DNA from: Nectonema munidae
Lineage: Eukaryota; Nematomorpha; Nectonematoida; Nectonematidae
Length of the DNA stretch: 64,000 nucleotides
Direction: 5' to 3'
Assembly (NCBI GenBank): GCA_030549495.1
Contig: JAUIRK010001060.1
Location: forward strand, 124,001-188,000
Of this stretch, positions 26,701-41,700 are shown piece by piece (the stretch's first letter is position 1; each line of letters begins with the position of its first letter). The notes beneath the pieces are model-generated. The model was not told the DNA's origin. It saw nothing but the letters and a program-made list of their open reading frames with translations, and did not search any database. Made by a program: the position numbers and the translations under genes.

Positions 26701-29700
26701 CCATTCTTGATTTTTCGTTCAGCGAAATTACTCTATCTCCATCAATCTTCTTTTTCAAACTAGGATGAAAAACAAATTATAAGCAAAAATCTATACACAA
26801 AAAACATATTTGAAATATAAACTGTTACATTTTTTCAGAGCCACACCGCATTGAAATTAGTCGGAGGGGGCGAATTTTTAAAATTATTTTAACTGTCAAA
26901 AATTTTGAATCAATGTAGTAAATAATTTTCAAATTGTCTTCAAAGATAAAATCGATTATGAAGGTTGAATGGTACAACGCTGAGGGGAAAAATATAAATA
27001 AAGAATTAAGGGCGCCGGTTGACATTAGAATATCATCGTCAGGTCGTCCCCCTCCCTCGCCTCCTGAATGTGTGCACGTGATTTTAGTCTAAGTATTTTT
27101 GATCAGTAATACGACATCATGTTTAATATTTATTAAAAATGTAAATTAAATGTAGTTGAGAAGGCATATGAATAAATAAAAGTTGAAAGCTGTGAATAAG
27201 GAAATTAAAATTAAAATTTTTATTCAAACCAATTTTTGTCAAAATGTGAGTTCTGGTCTTCTCCAGAAAGATACAAGCGTTAAATGCAAAGAGTAGGAAA
27301 CAAGGAACAGAGTGTGGGAAAGAAGAATATAGGAATACAATGTAGTATAAAAACAGGGATTAATTTTGATGGAAAATACAAATAAACATTACCATGCAAG
27401 TATGTAGTAAGAGTAGATATTGCTAAAATTAGGAGTTAGATTCAAATAGTTTAAATTTTTATGTATTTGAAGCTGGAGTCAGAATGAGATATTTTGTTTC
27501 CGATTCTGCAAACCACGGTTTTAAGAAGGATAAAGAAAAGTAATTTCAAACTAACTTGCTTTGAAAAGATACTTAATTTAGAAACATACGAACAGCTGAC
27601 CTGCACGCCTGAAGAAAGAAAGAAAGAAATTTTCATGTATGCGAAGACTAGCTTATCCGAACAATGTCTTTGTATCCGAACCTGTTCGGAAATTTGAAGT
27701 TCTAATTTTTTAAATAAAAGTTTTACGTTTTGATCTCGGAGTTATATCATTGAAAAATCGTTTCATATAATGAGGATAATTCGTACTATCAAGGATATTT
27801 TTTACTCAAATCATATTGTTAAAATGATTTTATAGTAAATTAGAAATACTTTTTGATCTGAATTTTATTGAAACTATATTCTATTTTGAGTACTTTTGCG
27901 AAAGTTAGTGCTTTAGTTTGAAGCAGCGGTGCAGTAATTGGAACACATTTGGTTCTAGCAGAAGCAAACAAAATTTAATTGTTTACTGCGTGAATTAAAA
28001 ATATTGTCATCCTTACAAATTCATCCATTTTCCTCAAATTAGCATTCACTGGTCACACAGAAACATTGATTTCTAGCTGTTGTTGAGAATACTGTATACG
28101 TTTTAATTTGGTTCAAAATTTAGTTCACGGCTAACTCCTTTAGAAGACCTTTTGTAAAGGATAATTGACCAACAAAAATACAAGAAGGCACTAACCAGTA
28201 GTTGATAGGCTAACAAGAAAAGTTGATTGATTTCCATGTGTCAAAACAAATAAATAATTTTATTTCCAGAATGTCTTAAAAATCGATGTTTGTTGCCTAT
28301 ATAGAGGATATATTTTCGTGTTCTCAGGAAGATAAATTTGTTGTTGTTAGCCACTAGATTATACTATCTCTATATGAGTATAATCTATCAGTTCAAAACA
28401 AAGCTTTGTTTAAACTGAGAAAGTATTTCCATAGAACCATAGAGTACTCTCAGGGAAAAGAGATAGATTTCACTCTTCACAATAAAGAGAGGTTCGGTGT
28501 TAAGAAGTTTAGTAGATATAAAAATTAAGAAAACGCCATTGCAACTCTAAAAAATGTTTACTGTTGACAGCTTCAATTATTATTGGAAGTTTTACTGTAC
28601 TTATATGTTTATAATGTTAAAGGCCAATTTGACTGTTTTGTATTTATAGGTAAAGCTTTATTTCATTATTTCTATGAGTATACTTGGAAAAGTTATAAAA
28701 AATCTATACAATCGAGTTTAATTGAATATTTGAGACAAATGACTATAGAGTAGGTGTGATTAAATAGATACTTAAAATACATATAAACACTATATGTTTA
28801 TAATGTTCAAAGGTTAATTTCGTATTTCTACGGGAAACATTATTTCAGTGTATTTCTAGTGCTAAAGAAAAACTTACGTTTTAGAGTCCTTTTTGCGATA
28901 AGAGGTAGTTAAGCTGGAGTCACTAAAAAATGATTCATCCACGTCATGAATAGTGACACTTTTTAAAAAGTGATCATTTAGTTTCTTTGTGAAGTGTGCA
29001 TTGTGATGAAGGGGATAATGAGGGCTATTTTTCTGATTTTTATACAAAACAATGTTGAAGTTTTGCTTATTATGACTTTTTGACTAAAATATATAATAAT
29101 CATAAAACTGATTGTGTTTTATTAAAAATAAATACACGTAAATTATTTTGCAATATCCAGATGAAATATAACAAGGTTGCTTTTTTGTTTACTTTAGATT
29201 ATGATGTCTTTCAAAGTCAAACCAAGCATTCCCTAGTTACAAGGTTAGAATGGTTAAAATTAGAGGAATCTATGAATAAAAAATAGGTTATATTTTCTGA
29301 ATTTTAAATATATACTTAGATAAATCAAAAATTTAAGTCTAAATAAATTAATTAGTAAAACTACATTCAATTGAGATCTTTTACTTCACAAAATTTGTGT
29401 ATTTAATTTCATGACATAGAAGTAAACCCTTATCAAATATTTTATTAAAAAAATGCATTGTTTAATTTGCTCTATTTATTAGAAAAACGGAAAGTTAAAA
29501 AAGGAAGACTTAACTAAAAATCGGATATGCCTCTTTCTTTTTCAAAGGTCAATGGAGATCAAAGTACATTCAGGCAGACCAATGTATAACTTGTAGACAT
29601 TACTGAACAAACCAAAAAAAGTTAAAAACGAAGAAAGAAATGGCCTATGAACACGAAAATATCATTCTAAATATGATTGTTTAATATAAAATAATTTTAT

Positions 29701-32700
29701 TTATGCAATGCAAAAATTTAAGAAAACTCAAATCAGAAAATTTGAAGAATTACAATATATAAATTAACTTTCAGTCCATTTTATGACTTATAAAGCAGAT
29801 ATTGCAAATTTACAGTGAATTGAAAAAATTAGTAATATCTTGCATAGTTCACAATTACATAGAAATCGTTGTGCTTCTTGGTAAGTACACTTCAATTTTG
29901 CTTTAAATTAATACAATAGCGAGGATAATGTAGTATTCCAAATGCTAGCCAATATGAGCGCGAGTAAGGTTGGTTAGGTACTGGGTTTCGATAACTCAAG
30001 GTCTTGGGTTCGATCCCGCATTAGGCCTACTTTCTCATAGTTTGATACAAGCGGCGCAATTGTGCCTTTTCGATGAAAACACCCCACGGTACCTTTACCT
30101 TTATCGAAGCTAAATATTTCACAAAAAACTTACATTATCTTTAAGATGGGTGGAATCACTGAGTTTATATTTGCGTAGTCGAACTTTGGTCCATTTTGTT
30201 TTGGAAAAGGAACTTTTATCGGCTGTGAAGTCGTTTTTTAATTCAAAAGAGCATGCAATTTCATTATCACTCATTACAAACTCGGGAAGACGATTTCTGC
30301 GATTTTGAACAAGTTCAAAATGATGCCTTGTTTCTTAGAAATAAAAAATAAATTAAAACACTCACTACACTTCACAAAAAAGTTCTTCGTATTAAAAGAA
30401 AGACCTTTGAGTTTGGATTTTTTAAACTGGGAGTTAGGTTTCATTATGCAAAACACGGAATACAAGTATAAAATAAGGTAGTGTAAATTCACACTAAATT
30501 CTAACTTAAAAAAGTTTGTAAAGGTTAACATTATTACATGTACATCAATAAAAATCTATAAAATGTCGTTGATCGACTTAAGTAGATTCGATGTTACCAT
30601 ACATGGGGCATAGTTCATTAGACTAGGTCTTCAGGTAGTGTTCTGTGCCTTCAACTACCAGCTGTGCTCAATTCCCAGCAATGGCAGTTTCTAACTGCAT
30701 CCAATTGATGAGACCCATACTTGAATTTGATAGGCGTGTATGATAAGTCTGTCAAGACCTCCGGGGAGACAACTTGCCAAACTTGCCATCCTTATCAGGT
30801 CTGGCAAGACCTCCGGTGAGATAACTTGCCAGCCTTATTATATATTTAAATGTGTAAATCGTAAAATGCTTAAAAAATATACTTAAAATAAAAATTTTCA
30901 AAAAATATTTTACATATTGAAAGCCACATTTCAAAAATTCTACCTAAAAGTTCAAAAAATTTAACTTTGAAATTGCAGTTTTATTTCATAAAAACTATAT
31001 GATTGGTTGAAATGTTTATGTAATATATAATAATAATAATATTAATACTACTACTACTACTAATACTACTTTTTGAAATTTTTTACTTGTTTGATTTGCA
31101 GAAAGAATTAAACTGTTTTTCAATATTTCTTTTTCATGATATATATATCATTAGAAAGCTTATCGTTTGCTACATACTCTAGAATAATTTATTTTTGCAA
31201 AAGTTAAAAAAAAATTTAATAAATGGACTTTACTTCGAAAAATTTTGTCGAAATTTTTGAAAAAATTACGGACCACCTTTTCAGTGAAGCATAATGTGAA
31301 GATTTAAAAAAAAATTAAATGAAAATGGTATCATTGGAAAGGTATACTCTTTGTGGTTAACATAGGCTAGGTTATACAAATAAATATATTTTCATTTTTC
31401 CAAAATCTGCTTTTATGTGAGGTCAGTCAAGTTTTATCTAGTTTCAAAAAATACCAATAATAATAATTAACGTTCTTAATTTATATAATATTTTTTCAAT
31501 ATTTTATATTCTCAAAGATAAAATATGATTTTTTACATTTTAAAATTTCATAGTTGAAGAAAACTGTCGAAAATTAATATATATTTTTTACTTTTTATGG
31601 GTCAGTAGTACAGGTCAGTATAATGTTTTTCTAATAAATTTAAAATTATTTTTAAAGTGAAAAATGTTGATCGAATGTACAAGTTTTGTTGGAAATCGTA
31701 GTCACTATTTATTTTTAGATTTTTATATAATCATTTTAGTTTTCGGTTTTTTATAAATTAACATATATTTTTTATTTTTTGAATTAATCATCGCAAAATT
31801 TAAGTGAGGTGTTGACTTTTACTCTTAGATTCAAAAAAATATCCTTTGGATTAACGTAATGAGTTTTTATTATTGTTTACTCTTTTAAATTTAAAGAGAA
31901 GTTAAAAAGGTAGAATATGGTGTTTTAATCTATTTTAAAATGTCATAGTTAAGTAAAACTCTCGAAAATTAATATATATTTTTTCACTTTTAATGGCTAA
32001 AGTATAGGTCGTATAATATTTTTTAATAAAATTTAAATTATAATTTTCGAAGCTGAACAAGTGTGCGCATGCTCACACTGAAATAACGAGTTTTGTTTGA
32101 TAATCGTAGTTTACTTTTATTTAGTTTAGATACAACCTTTCTAATTTTTAACGAAGGGCACTCGTTATTTTTATACCGACAGTGTGCGAAGAATAAATCA
32201 CATTATTGATTCTAAAACGATTGTTATTGATTTTAGCGGTTAACTATGCGAAGAAAGATTAACACATGTTGCATTACGCGTTTGTGAGCGCAGGAAATTC
32301 TTATCTCGCATACGCTTCACCACATCTTTAGCACGCGTGTGTGGTTTATTAATGTCGATTGAATGTACGAGTTTTGTTTGATAATCGTAGTCTACTTTTA
32401 TTTAGTTTAGATACAACCTTTCTAATTTTTAACGAAGGGCATTCGTTATATTTATACCGACAGTGTGCGAGGAATAAATCACATTATTGATTGATTGATT
32501 ATAGAGCATAACTATGCGAAGAAAGATTAACACATGTTGCATTACGCGTTTGTGAGCGCAGTGAATTCTTATCTCGCATACACTTCACCACATCTTTAGC
32601 ACGCGTGTGGGGTTTATTTTATCGGTCTAGTGTACACTTAGTTTATTTGTAATGTTCCTAGCTTAAATCTTAGTCAAATATCAAAACGCTTATAACTTTC

Positions 32701-35700
32701 ACATTTCTCAACAAAATGCATCATACACTATACCAAAGTAAAGCATTTTTTATGGGCTTTCAGAATACATTACTCATATCATAAGTCATTAAGAAATACC
32801 ATTTTACTGTTTATATTTTCTATGGGCTTCATACCATTAATTAGCAGATAAGGGATGCATTTTAAACTAAATCAGTAATATATTTTAAGAAATATTTTTT
32901 CAGTATAAAGAGTTTAGAAAACTCTTCTCTAATATGTAATGAGATATTCTCATAACCTGTACGGTTGAACGCGAGTAGACAACTTACGTGTTATCTCCAA
33001 CCCGTATATTACGATGATTCTTCTCCAACCTGTATTCTACGATGATTCATCTCCAAACTATATACTACAATGATTCAGCTCCAACCTGTATATCTTATGC
33101 TTATCTGTTGTACTTGAAGTTTATTTAGATGAGAAATAAAAACTGTAAAAAGTCTGCTTTCATTCGGGCCAAATTAGTCACCAAAGTTTTGAACTGCAAA
33201 AATCTTGAAACATTATTTGTGCGTGGCAAACAATTTTCACACCGCGCATGAACATTGCATAACTGAACCAACCGGTTGTCTCCCTCCTTCAGTATAATTT
33301 GTGTCATATTGAAATCAATATCGTCCGTAAAATTTTTACTCCTTCCATGTCATCATCAACAGGAAAAGAAGTGAGTATAGATAAAGATTTTCCTTAACTG
33401 AAATCATCATTAGAGTGATATTGTTTCAAACATATTGTAACAATTTTTATGTAAATATTTTGTGAGAGCTGGAAAAGGCAACTTGTAACATCTACAATTA
33501 GGAATATGTCTCTAAAACTATGGATGACTGCCTTTTCAAAATCCATTATCATAGTCTCAATTCGTTTTGTGCTTAATCAAGAAGTCAGGAGAATATTCTA
33601 TGAACCTGTTTTGAATGTGTAAGCTGTAAAGTTTAAAGTATATAGTTTGGAAGAACTTAAATGTTCCCTGTGCAGACCTTCTTGATTCTTTTCATTCCAT
33701 CCTGGCTCTGTTGAAAACCATAAAATTCTCACAATATCATGTTCTCCACAACTGTATAAACCTCAAATCGTCCTTAGTGGTGGGAAAGATCAGGAATAAC
33801 ACTACGACTTACGTTGAGATTGAGGGTAATTCTGAAAATGATTTTGTTTTCATCATCAGCATATGAGTGTACGCGCGCTTTACACAATGCATTGTATATA
33901 TATTTGTTTGGTGTTGAACATGAACATAATTTAAATTATGCACTAAACTTCTTTCGATTTCTTTTCGAAGTAACTAAACGAGGCATGGGTGATATCAGGA
34001 TGAAACATAGCATACTGCTCACTGTTCTATATTGATTTTAGCATATTGTGTCGCAACAGAAATAGCTACTTTTGCTAGTTAAGCTGATCAAAAGTCTTAA
34101 CAATGTTTTTCCATCATAACTTGGACATGTGACTATGTTGTCTTAAAAAACTGTTACTCTAGTAAGAAAATGACCGTTAGTAAAGTGCGGAATTTTTGGT
34201 CAGACTAATCACATGAGGTGAGGAAAAGATAACTAAATACGAGTGCAAAAAGATATACCAATAGTGGAAGCACTTTCTAAAGATTCTTCATCATCTTCAT
34301 CACTACTTTCGTTAACTTTACACAAAGTGTCATTCAAGTGGTTGTATCCTGTTCCAACACTTTGATCTGGAAAAAATAGTAGTAGAGTAATAAGTATTCA
34401 AAATGAATGAACATTTTGATAATATATTATATCTAAAAATTAGGGCTGTGGTAGAGTCAAAATGTTAAACATTTGACTCAGACTCCGGGTGTTTAAAAAT
34501 TTTGACACCGACTCTGGTTCTAACTCCAAGCTTTTTAAAAGTCCAACTTCGATTTCAAGTTACTTCAAAAGTGAGCTAACTTCAAAAACTCGAAATTAAA
34601 AGTACAGTGAGACCTCGAAAATTCCTCCCTTGATTTTCTGGTACCCTCATATCTGTTAGGTTTTTATGGTAACAGAATTCTTTCTTGTATTTCCACCTAA
34701 AAAATGTCTGCTGCAACATCCATCTGCATCTTCTGGTTTTAGGAACGAACAAGTTATTGTATTATAAATAGTGTCTTGATAATAATCCCTCAAATTTTTT
34801 ATTGATGATGAAAAGTTCAATTCGATATTCAGCTTTATGAATGCACATAGCCTAAGTGAGCTCAAATTATTGTCTGTTAAAATAAATTAGTTGTCGGATG
34901 CGAACGCTTGCAACAAAAACTTGTCAATGTAAATCGAGCAAACATTTACAATTGGGATGAAACATGTTTGTTTTATAGACTTCAGTCTGATAGCACCCGT
35001 AAAAGGACATAAAAATGCAAAGATAGGTTGACTGTGTCTTTATGCTCTAATAGTGATGGGACTCACAAACTTAAGGCTATGGAAGAAATGGGGAAAAATA
35101 TCATTTTGCTGTGTGATAACGTCTCTTGTCATAAGTCTAGAGAAATGTCAAACGTAACTATAATATTTCTTCATCCAAACACGTCTTCATACATCAACTC
35201 TATGGATGTTGGAATCACCAAAAGTTTTAAAGCGCATTACAGAAAGTTGCGGACAAGACACTATATCAACTGTGTTGAAAGCGAGGAAGAGCCTTTAAAA
35301 GTAACGGTACGTTCGGCTTGGAAATGACAAAACCAGCGGGAGTATTTCAATTGCTGATCTTATACTTCTATTTTACTTTCTTCATCCCATACTTTACAAA
35401 CACTCAAAATTCTGAGGAAACAGTTTCCACTATAGAGCTATTGCAAAATCATCTAGACTCACAAACTGATACTTTGCAAACTCCTAACACAAGCCGCATG
35501 TTCGCGATGAATTTGTGAATGTTGTTTTTAGACCTGGTTCACTCTTAATTTACTTAGTTTGCTAATGAAAAAAGTGTCCCTTTACAAACGGTCAAAACTC
35601 TTTTCCACCCCTTCAAATTTAAATGCCCACAAGGTCTTTCTCAAGTATTATAAATTAAGAATATCACATGCTAAATTTATATTTTTTAAGTACACCTTCT

Positions 35701-38700
35701 CAACAAAAAATATATGGCCTACATTGAATAAACATTTTAAAAAAAGGTCTTCTTCTAACCCCCCGTCTCTTCCTGGACATATTTTCTTCTACTCCTCAAA
35801 TCATTACAACTAATGAGCTTCATTTTTGCTACTCATTAATTGTTAACAATGGTTATTCATTCTATTCTCATTAGATTGAATTAGTCGAGCTCAATATTGC
35901 CATACAGTCTCTTAAGAATCATTCTTCGATTGATTGTCATGGCTTCACTTTTAAGACAATAACCGTTTCTCTTCCTTTTATTTCCAAAGTTCCTCTGTAT
36001 CTACATATCGAAGAGTCTTGACTACTGTATTTTCCATTGCGTTCTAAAAACAGCTAAAGTTATACCTATTTGTAAAAATCAAAATGAAAATCTGTGACGG
36101 ATAATATTTTAGCGTTGATGAATATTCAGGAAGATTTATAAAACACTGGCGATAGGAATTTAGAATATAAAAAGTTACGGTTTATGTCATGAGAATTTAG
36201 AACAGGCCATAGAGTTGGATTCTTCTTTGGTCTTATGTAGCCATTGTTAATTTCGACAACTTCACTATCAGCAAGAGCCTGGTAAAAAAGAGGCAAAATA
36301 AAATATTTGTTAAGATTTTTTAGAGCAGTCAATAATACTTCAACAATCAAGGATAGATCTTGAGTAAGCAGTTGAACACGGTGGAAATTAGCTACAATAA
36401 GCAAAGATAAATAACCATATGTATTCATATGTTTACGAATGAAGATATCTTTCTTCAAATTTTCTTCGCTGAAGTAGTAATCTCTAAATAAGTATTGGGA
36501 TTTATATAATAATCTAATGCAAATTTTAAAGAGGGGTAAAATGCGTATATATTCTTGGAATGAAATGTATACGTAGTGGTGCTTGCATGATTAGTGGGTA
36601 TTCAATATATGCAGCAAATGAAATTGATAAAAATATCAAATATGCTTTTTAAGACAAGAAATCATAAAAACAGAATAATTTGATTTATTTAAAGGATATA
36701 CGGATTCTACGGAGTTGTTATCTTTTCTTTTATAATAATGCTAGAGCATAAAAATCAGAAAGAAAAAGAAGTTTCGCCTAATTAAATGTGAGTGTTTACG
36801 GTATTTGACGCATGGATCGCTGAATATAATTTTTATAGTCCATTTTGGCCATGTGACCATAGATTGGGAACCATGGTCTAAACCAGCGTTTTTCAAACTG
36901 TGGGTCCCAACCTTTCAGTGGGCCGTGTGAAAAATAAAATGGGTCGTGACAAAAAAGAAAGGAAACCTTTTTTCCTTAATATTATGTTCTTTAGCTTTCT
37001 GTCGTAATTTCTTCTATATTTGTTTTTCCAAAGGTAATAATATTTTATTCATACAAATAAATAAAAAATGTCCAGATCGCGAAAAAATATGCATATAAAT
37101 TGTCGATAATAAATGACCCTAGTGAAAAGAGTTTGTCTTATTACACCTAAGTTTTATGGGTCGCGATGCAAACTGTGCTTATTGATATGGGTCGCAGTGA
37201 AAAAAGTTTGAAAAACGCTCGTTTAAACGACACTCGATCATTTTTCAATATTATATTTCTGAAATGTCTATAAATTATTCCATATAGTACTTGACACCCA
37301 AAAGTGTGATATATCAAAACGCTTAAAGGGGAACAAATGGAAAAGGACATTAACAATAGTACTTGCTTTTATAAAAACTAGAAGAAAAGTAGATTAAGAA
37401 CTAATAATTATTATTATTGATTAGTAGAAAATGAAAACATACATTTGATTTTTGAGACAACCTTTTAAAGCGGTAATGTCAATGGAAGAAAGTTGAGGAG
37501 GTGCATATGTGTAGCACACTGGAACTATAGGATTCAGGAAAGGTTGCAGGCTAGGCGAATGAACATTGTAGTACTTTTGATTGTCATAGGGATAATCGAT
37601 ACCACTATTGACAGGTGAGCCTAGAGAAATATTTGAATTTAGAGAAGACAATATAAACATGATATACAACTTTAAACTGCTTAATATTTATGAAATTGAA
37701 AAAGCTGTTATATTTATATATTAAAATATCACTTTAAAGTGTATAGATTTTGATCATACGCATCCTTTCCAAATATGCTTCATGAAATCAAGGATAGAAA
37801 ATATTTAGATTGCTTATAACCAACATCTCTAAACATCCTATTAAACTATCTCCTGATAAAGAGATAACATCACTTTCAAGTTAAAAGCTTGACAAGGTGT
37901 GAAAAACACACTATCAATGTGACTATGTATGAAGTACCTTAACTATTTATGTGTATACGAAGTATTGTTATCATCAGAAGAATACCCATAGAATCAATAC
38001 AATTTGTCCATAAAAGGTATAGTGGTATGGTTATTGGTGATAACTGGGTATCCATTTTACTTAGAATCTATTAACAAGTACTTTTCTTATTGATACTCTT
38101 AACCTTAGTCATATTAACAGCAGCATTTCTTTGAAACCAATAAATAAAGACATAAAAAATATAAACTTATAGTAAACATCCTCTCTTAGCAAACACCTCT
38201 AACTAATGATGATCTTAAACAGCGAATACTCTTCCAGTTTCAAATTATTCCTATAAACGGTCAGTCCAAATGTACACTGCTCAATGTGGAAACATTCTCG
38301 TAAGTTCGTTCGTTCCTTTGTAAATTAGTTCGTTTGTTATATATAGGCAAATAAGAGATCCCTTTTATTATTTTTCTACGAAAATCCTTTACTATAAATA
38401 TTTAAAAAATATACTCAATAATAAAATATTACATCTCAATTAATACTAAAGTAAGCAATTGTACATTTTATTTGCCTTTACGAAGCCCTTTTAGAGGATA
38501 TGATTATTTTTGAACAATTTCAGACTTTAAATTCAATGTAAATTTGAGAGGGACTAATTCAAAAGAGAGGTTTCCGAGATAGCACCAAACATTCTTGGAA
38601 ATTTCGTAAAATAACATGAAGGATATCACTATTACATTTTTGTCATGGTGCTCTTTATCTATTTAATACATATAACAGTTTGCAGCCAAGCTCTGAAATA

Positions 38701-41700
38701 AAATTTCCAGACGTTTCATGACTGTGCTTATCAAAATTCTCTGCTCTAAATTCCTAAAGATGTTTCAGTTTAATTTTTCATATGACATTTTGACCGAATG
38801 TTTTGAGCTCACTTAAATTCTGCAAAAAACTTTGGACTGATGGAAAATATAAGCACTATTCTGAAACTCTAGGAGGGAAGAATAAAAACAAATTTATTGA
38901 TATTACAAGCACCGTCGCTAGACTCTAAGTACAGGGGGGGGGGGGGGGTGACAAAACTGATACAGAGGAGGGAAGGGGGCAAAACATATTCTAATGGGGC
39001 CTGGACTATAGGACTGTGTATACATTTATATATTTCACCGGGGTTTCAGGGGGAAAGAGAGAGGCCTTGATATTACAAAAAGGTGAATCTGAATAAAGAA
39101 AACAGAAACCGAAAGGAACAAAAGAAAATCTAAAAATCTGTTAGAGGAAAAATACTATATTTAATGAGAAAAACACAAAGATTAAGTGAGTTAAACCCAA
39201 AAAATTATCAATCAATTAAAAAATGTCAAAATCTTATCAAATCTAGAATAATTGTAAAATTAAAAATTTAGCAAAAACGCAAAATTAAAAAAGTTAATAG
39301 CACAGAATTCCAAAAACTAGCAAAATTTATATATAAATATAAAGTGTCTTTAAACTTACGATAGCTAAAAGAAGCTTGGTTAACTAAGTGCACAATTAAT
39401 TCCTTTTTAAAATAACCAACTTTGAATAAAATACATATGAATAAAAAACTTTTAAAAAATTACAAGGAAATTTATTATAACTGTTTTGTGAAGTAGATGT
39501 AGAGGAGACAGCTTTGCTGGATTTCGCGCCTCGTTTGCTGCAACTTCTGCCAGCATCTTGTTTGTGAAAGGAGCTATACCGGTTTGACTGGGATTGTTGA
39601 TTGTAGTTTCTATTATTTTTATTGTGTTCTATTTTGAAAAGATAAAATTTTAGATATTGTAGAGGCTAGATCCAATAAACATGACTGCAACCAAATTATT
39701 TCAGTTTTTTTAGAGATTAGCACAGCTGAAGAATACTGGTTAAGGAGAAGAGTGGACTATTGTAAACTAAACAAACATATGCTTTTTAATATAACTATTC
39801 TGCTTTACATTACATATAGTCTGATTATTATGGTCATTAACGAGTTAAATGAAGACAAAAATCCGTAATGAGACACATTGCCGCTTAAAATTAAATTTTG
39901 AATTTTAGGAATATAGTCGCTTCAAATGGATGCAAGTTAAAATTATAAAAAATTAAGGTTGCTATTTTTAGTTTATAAAGCAAAAATTACTGACTAATAA
40001 GGAAATAATAAATAGAATTATTCACTTGAACTTATTTTCAGATGGAAATGAGCGTCGAAAAATATCTAACATATACTCAATGATAAATAATTTGTAAAAA
40101 TTGTATGTTAGAAAAAATATATATATATATTGTTAATAGTAAATACCATGCAGTGGAGTTTTTACAAGTGCAATAAGAAAAATATGTCGGGATAAATCAG
40201 TCAAATGACCCCGGAGCAGGGTTACTCATGGCGGAGATTTTTAAGGGATATGAGTAGGATTTGGAGTTTTTTAAGTTAATGAAAAAAAAACTTTTTTTTT
40301 AGCTTTTTCTAAAACTGTTAATAAATTTTATACCAAATAACTATATATAAGATAATTGATTCAGAGGGGCGTCAGAAGGTACTCTCTATATTTTAAAGCT
40401 AGGATATTTTTTACCTTCTTTGATCACATTAACATAATAAAATAAGCAGGTTAAAGGAATTCACATTTATAGCCCCTCCCTTACTCATACATAATCAGTT
40501 TACTTAAAATTTTAGTTTTTTTACCAAGGTCTCTTTAAAGAGAGTTATTGCCAGGGTCTTTACACTTTTCTTCAAACTTTTGTTAGTAAAACTAATAAGT
40601 AGTCAATTCATAAAAGTTAATCATCGTGTTTTTAAAAGTGCCTTTTGTGCTATTCTCCATAATGGAAAAAGTTAGGTTTGCCTTTAAGTAAGATAGGATT
40701 TAATCCATTAGGTACCCTCAAATGAGCAAAATAAATGTATTCTAGGTTATCTTCTATAACTCAATTATTGCCTACTTTTTCAAGATTTAATTGGTTTAAA
40801 GCATTGGTTCCGAAACTGTGCGCCATGGCCCACTGGGGGAACCTACGCATGACCTACGTTGTGCTTTAAGTGAAACAAAACAAGAATCCAGAAGCTTGTC
40901 GATAATCTGCAACACCACCCTTCACACTGAGTAGAATTGTCTCCCAAATAGAGAACTTAATTGTTACAATACAATGTTATCAAATTTGTAAGATTCAAAG
41001 ATTAAATCACATAGCGTAGGATTAATAAACTCTTTCCATCCAGTGGATTTTCTATCTTTTCTTCTTTTTTTGCTTATTCTTGAAACACCTTTTAGCAAAA
41101 TGCCCTTTTTAATTAATCTTATTATTATAATTGTTAGATACTAGTAGACAGCCACGGTATTCACCCGCTATGATTGTTGTGGAGGCCATAGACAAGGATC
41201 ATGTATGAAAAGTGGGTAACGATCAGAAAAAGTTTGTGAACCACTGGTTTAAAGAGTATATTTTGCACGTGTATTATTTTTTGTACATAAAATATCTTTA
41301 AAGCGAATTTTGCTTTGAACGTTATAGACTTTCAATTTCTACTAAAAGGGTAACTACATCATACAGTTCAATTCCTAGACCAAAGCCTTAAATCTATTTT
41401 GTAGGTAGCAATAGTATGAGGAGTATATAAGATGGTTATTTTTTACGTTAGTAATCTCGTTTGTTAACATTTCTTTGCTAAAAATTTTAAAATTTGATTT
41501 CAAGCGCCAAAGGGTCTCAGCAATCCACCTAACCGTTGTAAGATTTAACAGTGAGCATACTTATTTTTATGCTTAACTCAGTTTCACGTCTATTGCGTGC
41601 AAAGAATGTAGTGAAAAAAGGAGAAAATTATTTACAATAATAATGGTATTCATTCATTCTAAGTCTCTATTAGTCACAAAAAAGTGTGATGATGTGAAAT

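Noticed and set aside
29990-30030. Possible tRNA gene (B box GGTTCGATCCC)
   Set aside because: No cloverleaf with paired acceptor stem, and the same sequence with extended tail recurs at 56.8 kb, so it is a SINE.
30297-30300. Alternative acceptor 'aatcgcag' for the LARP1 exon ending at 30,134
   Set aside because: It puts the exon out of phase with the exon at 34,259. The acceptor at 30,334 keeps frame.
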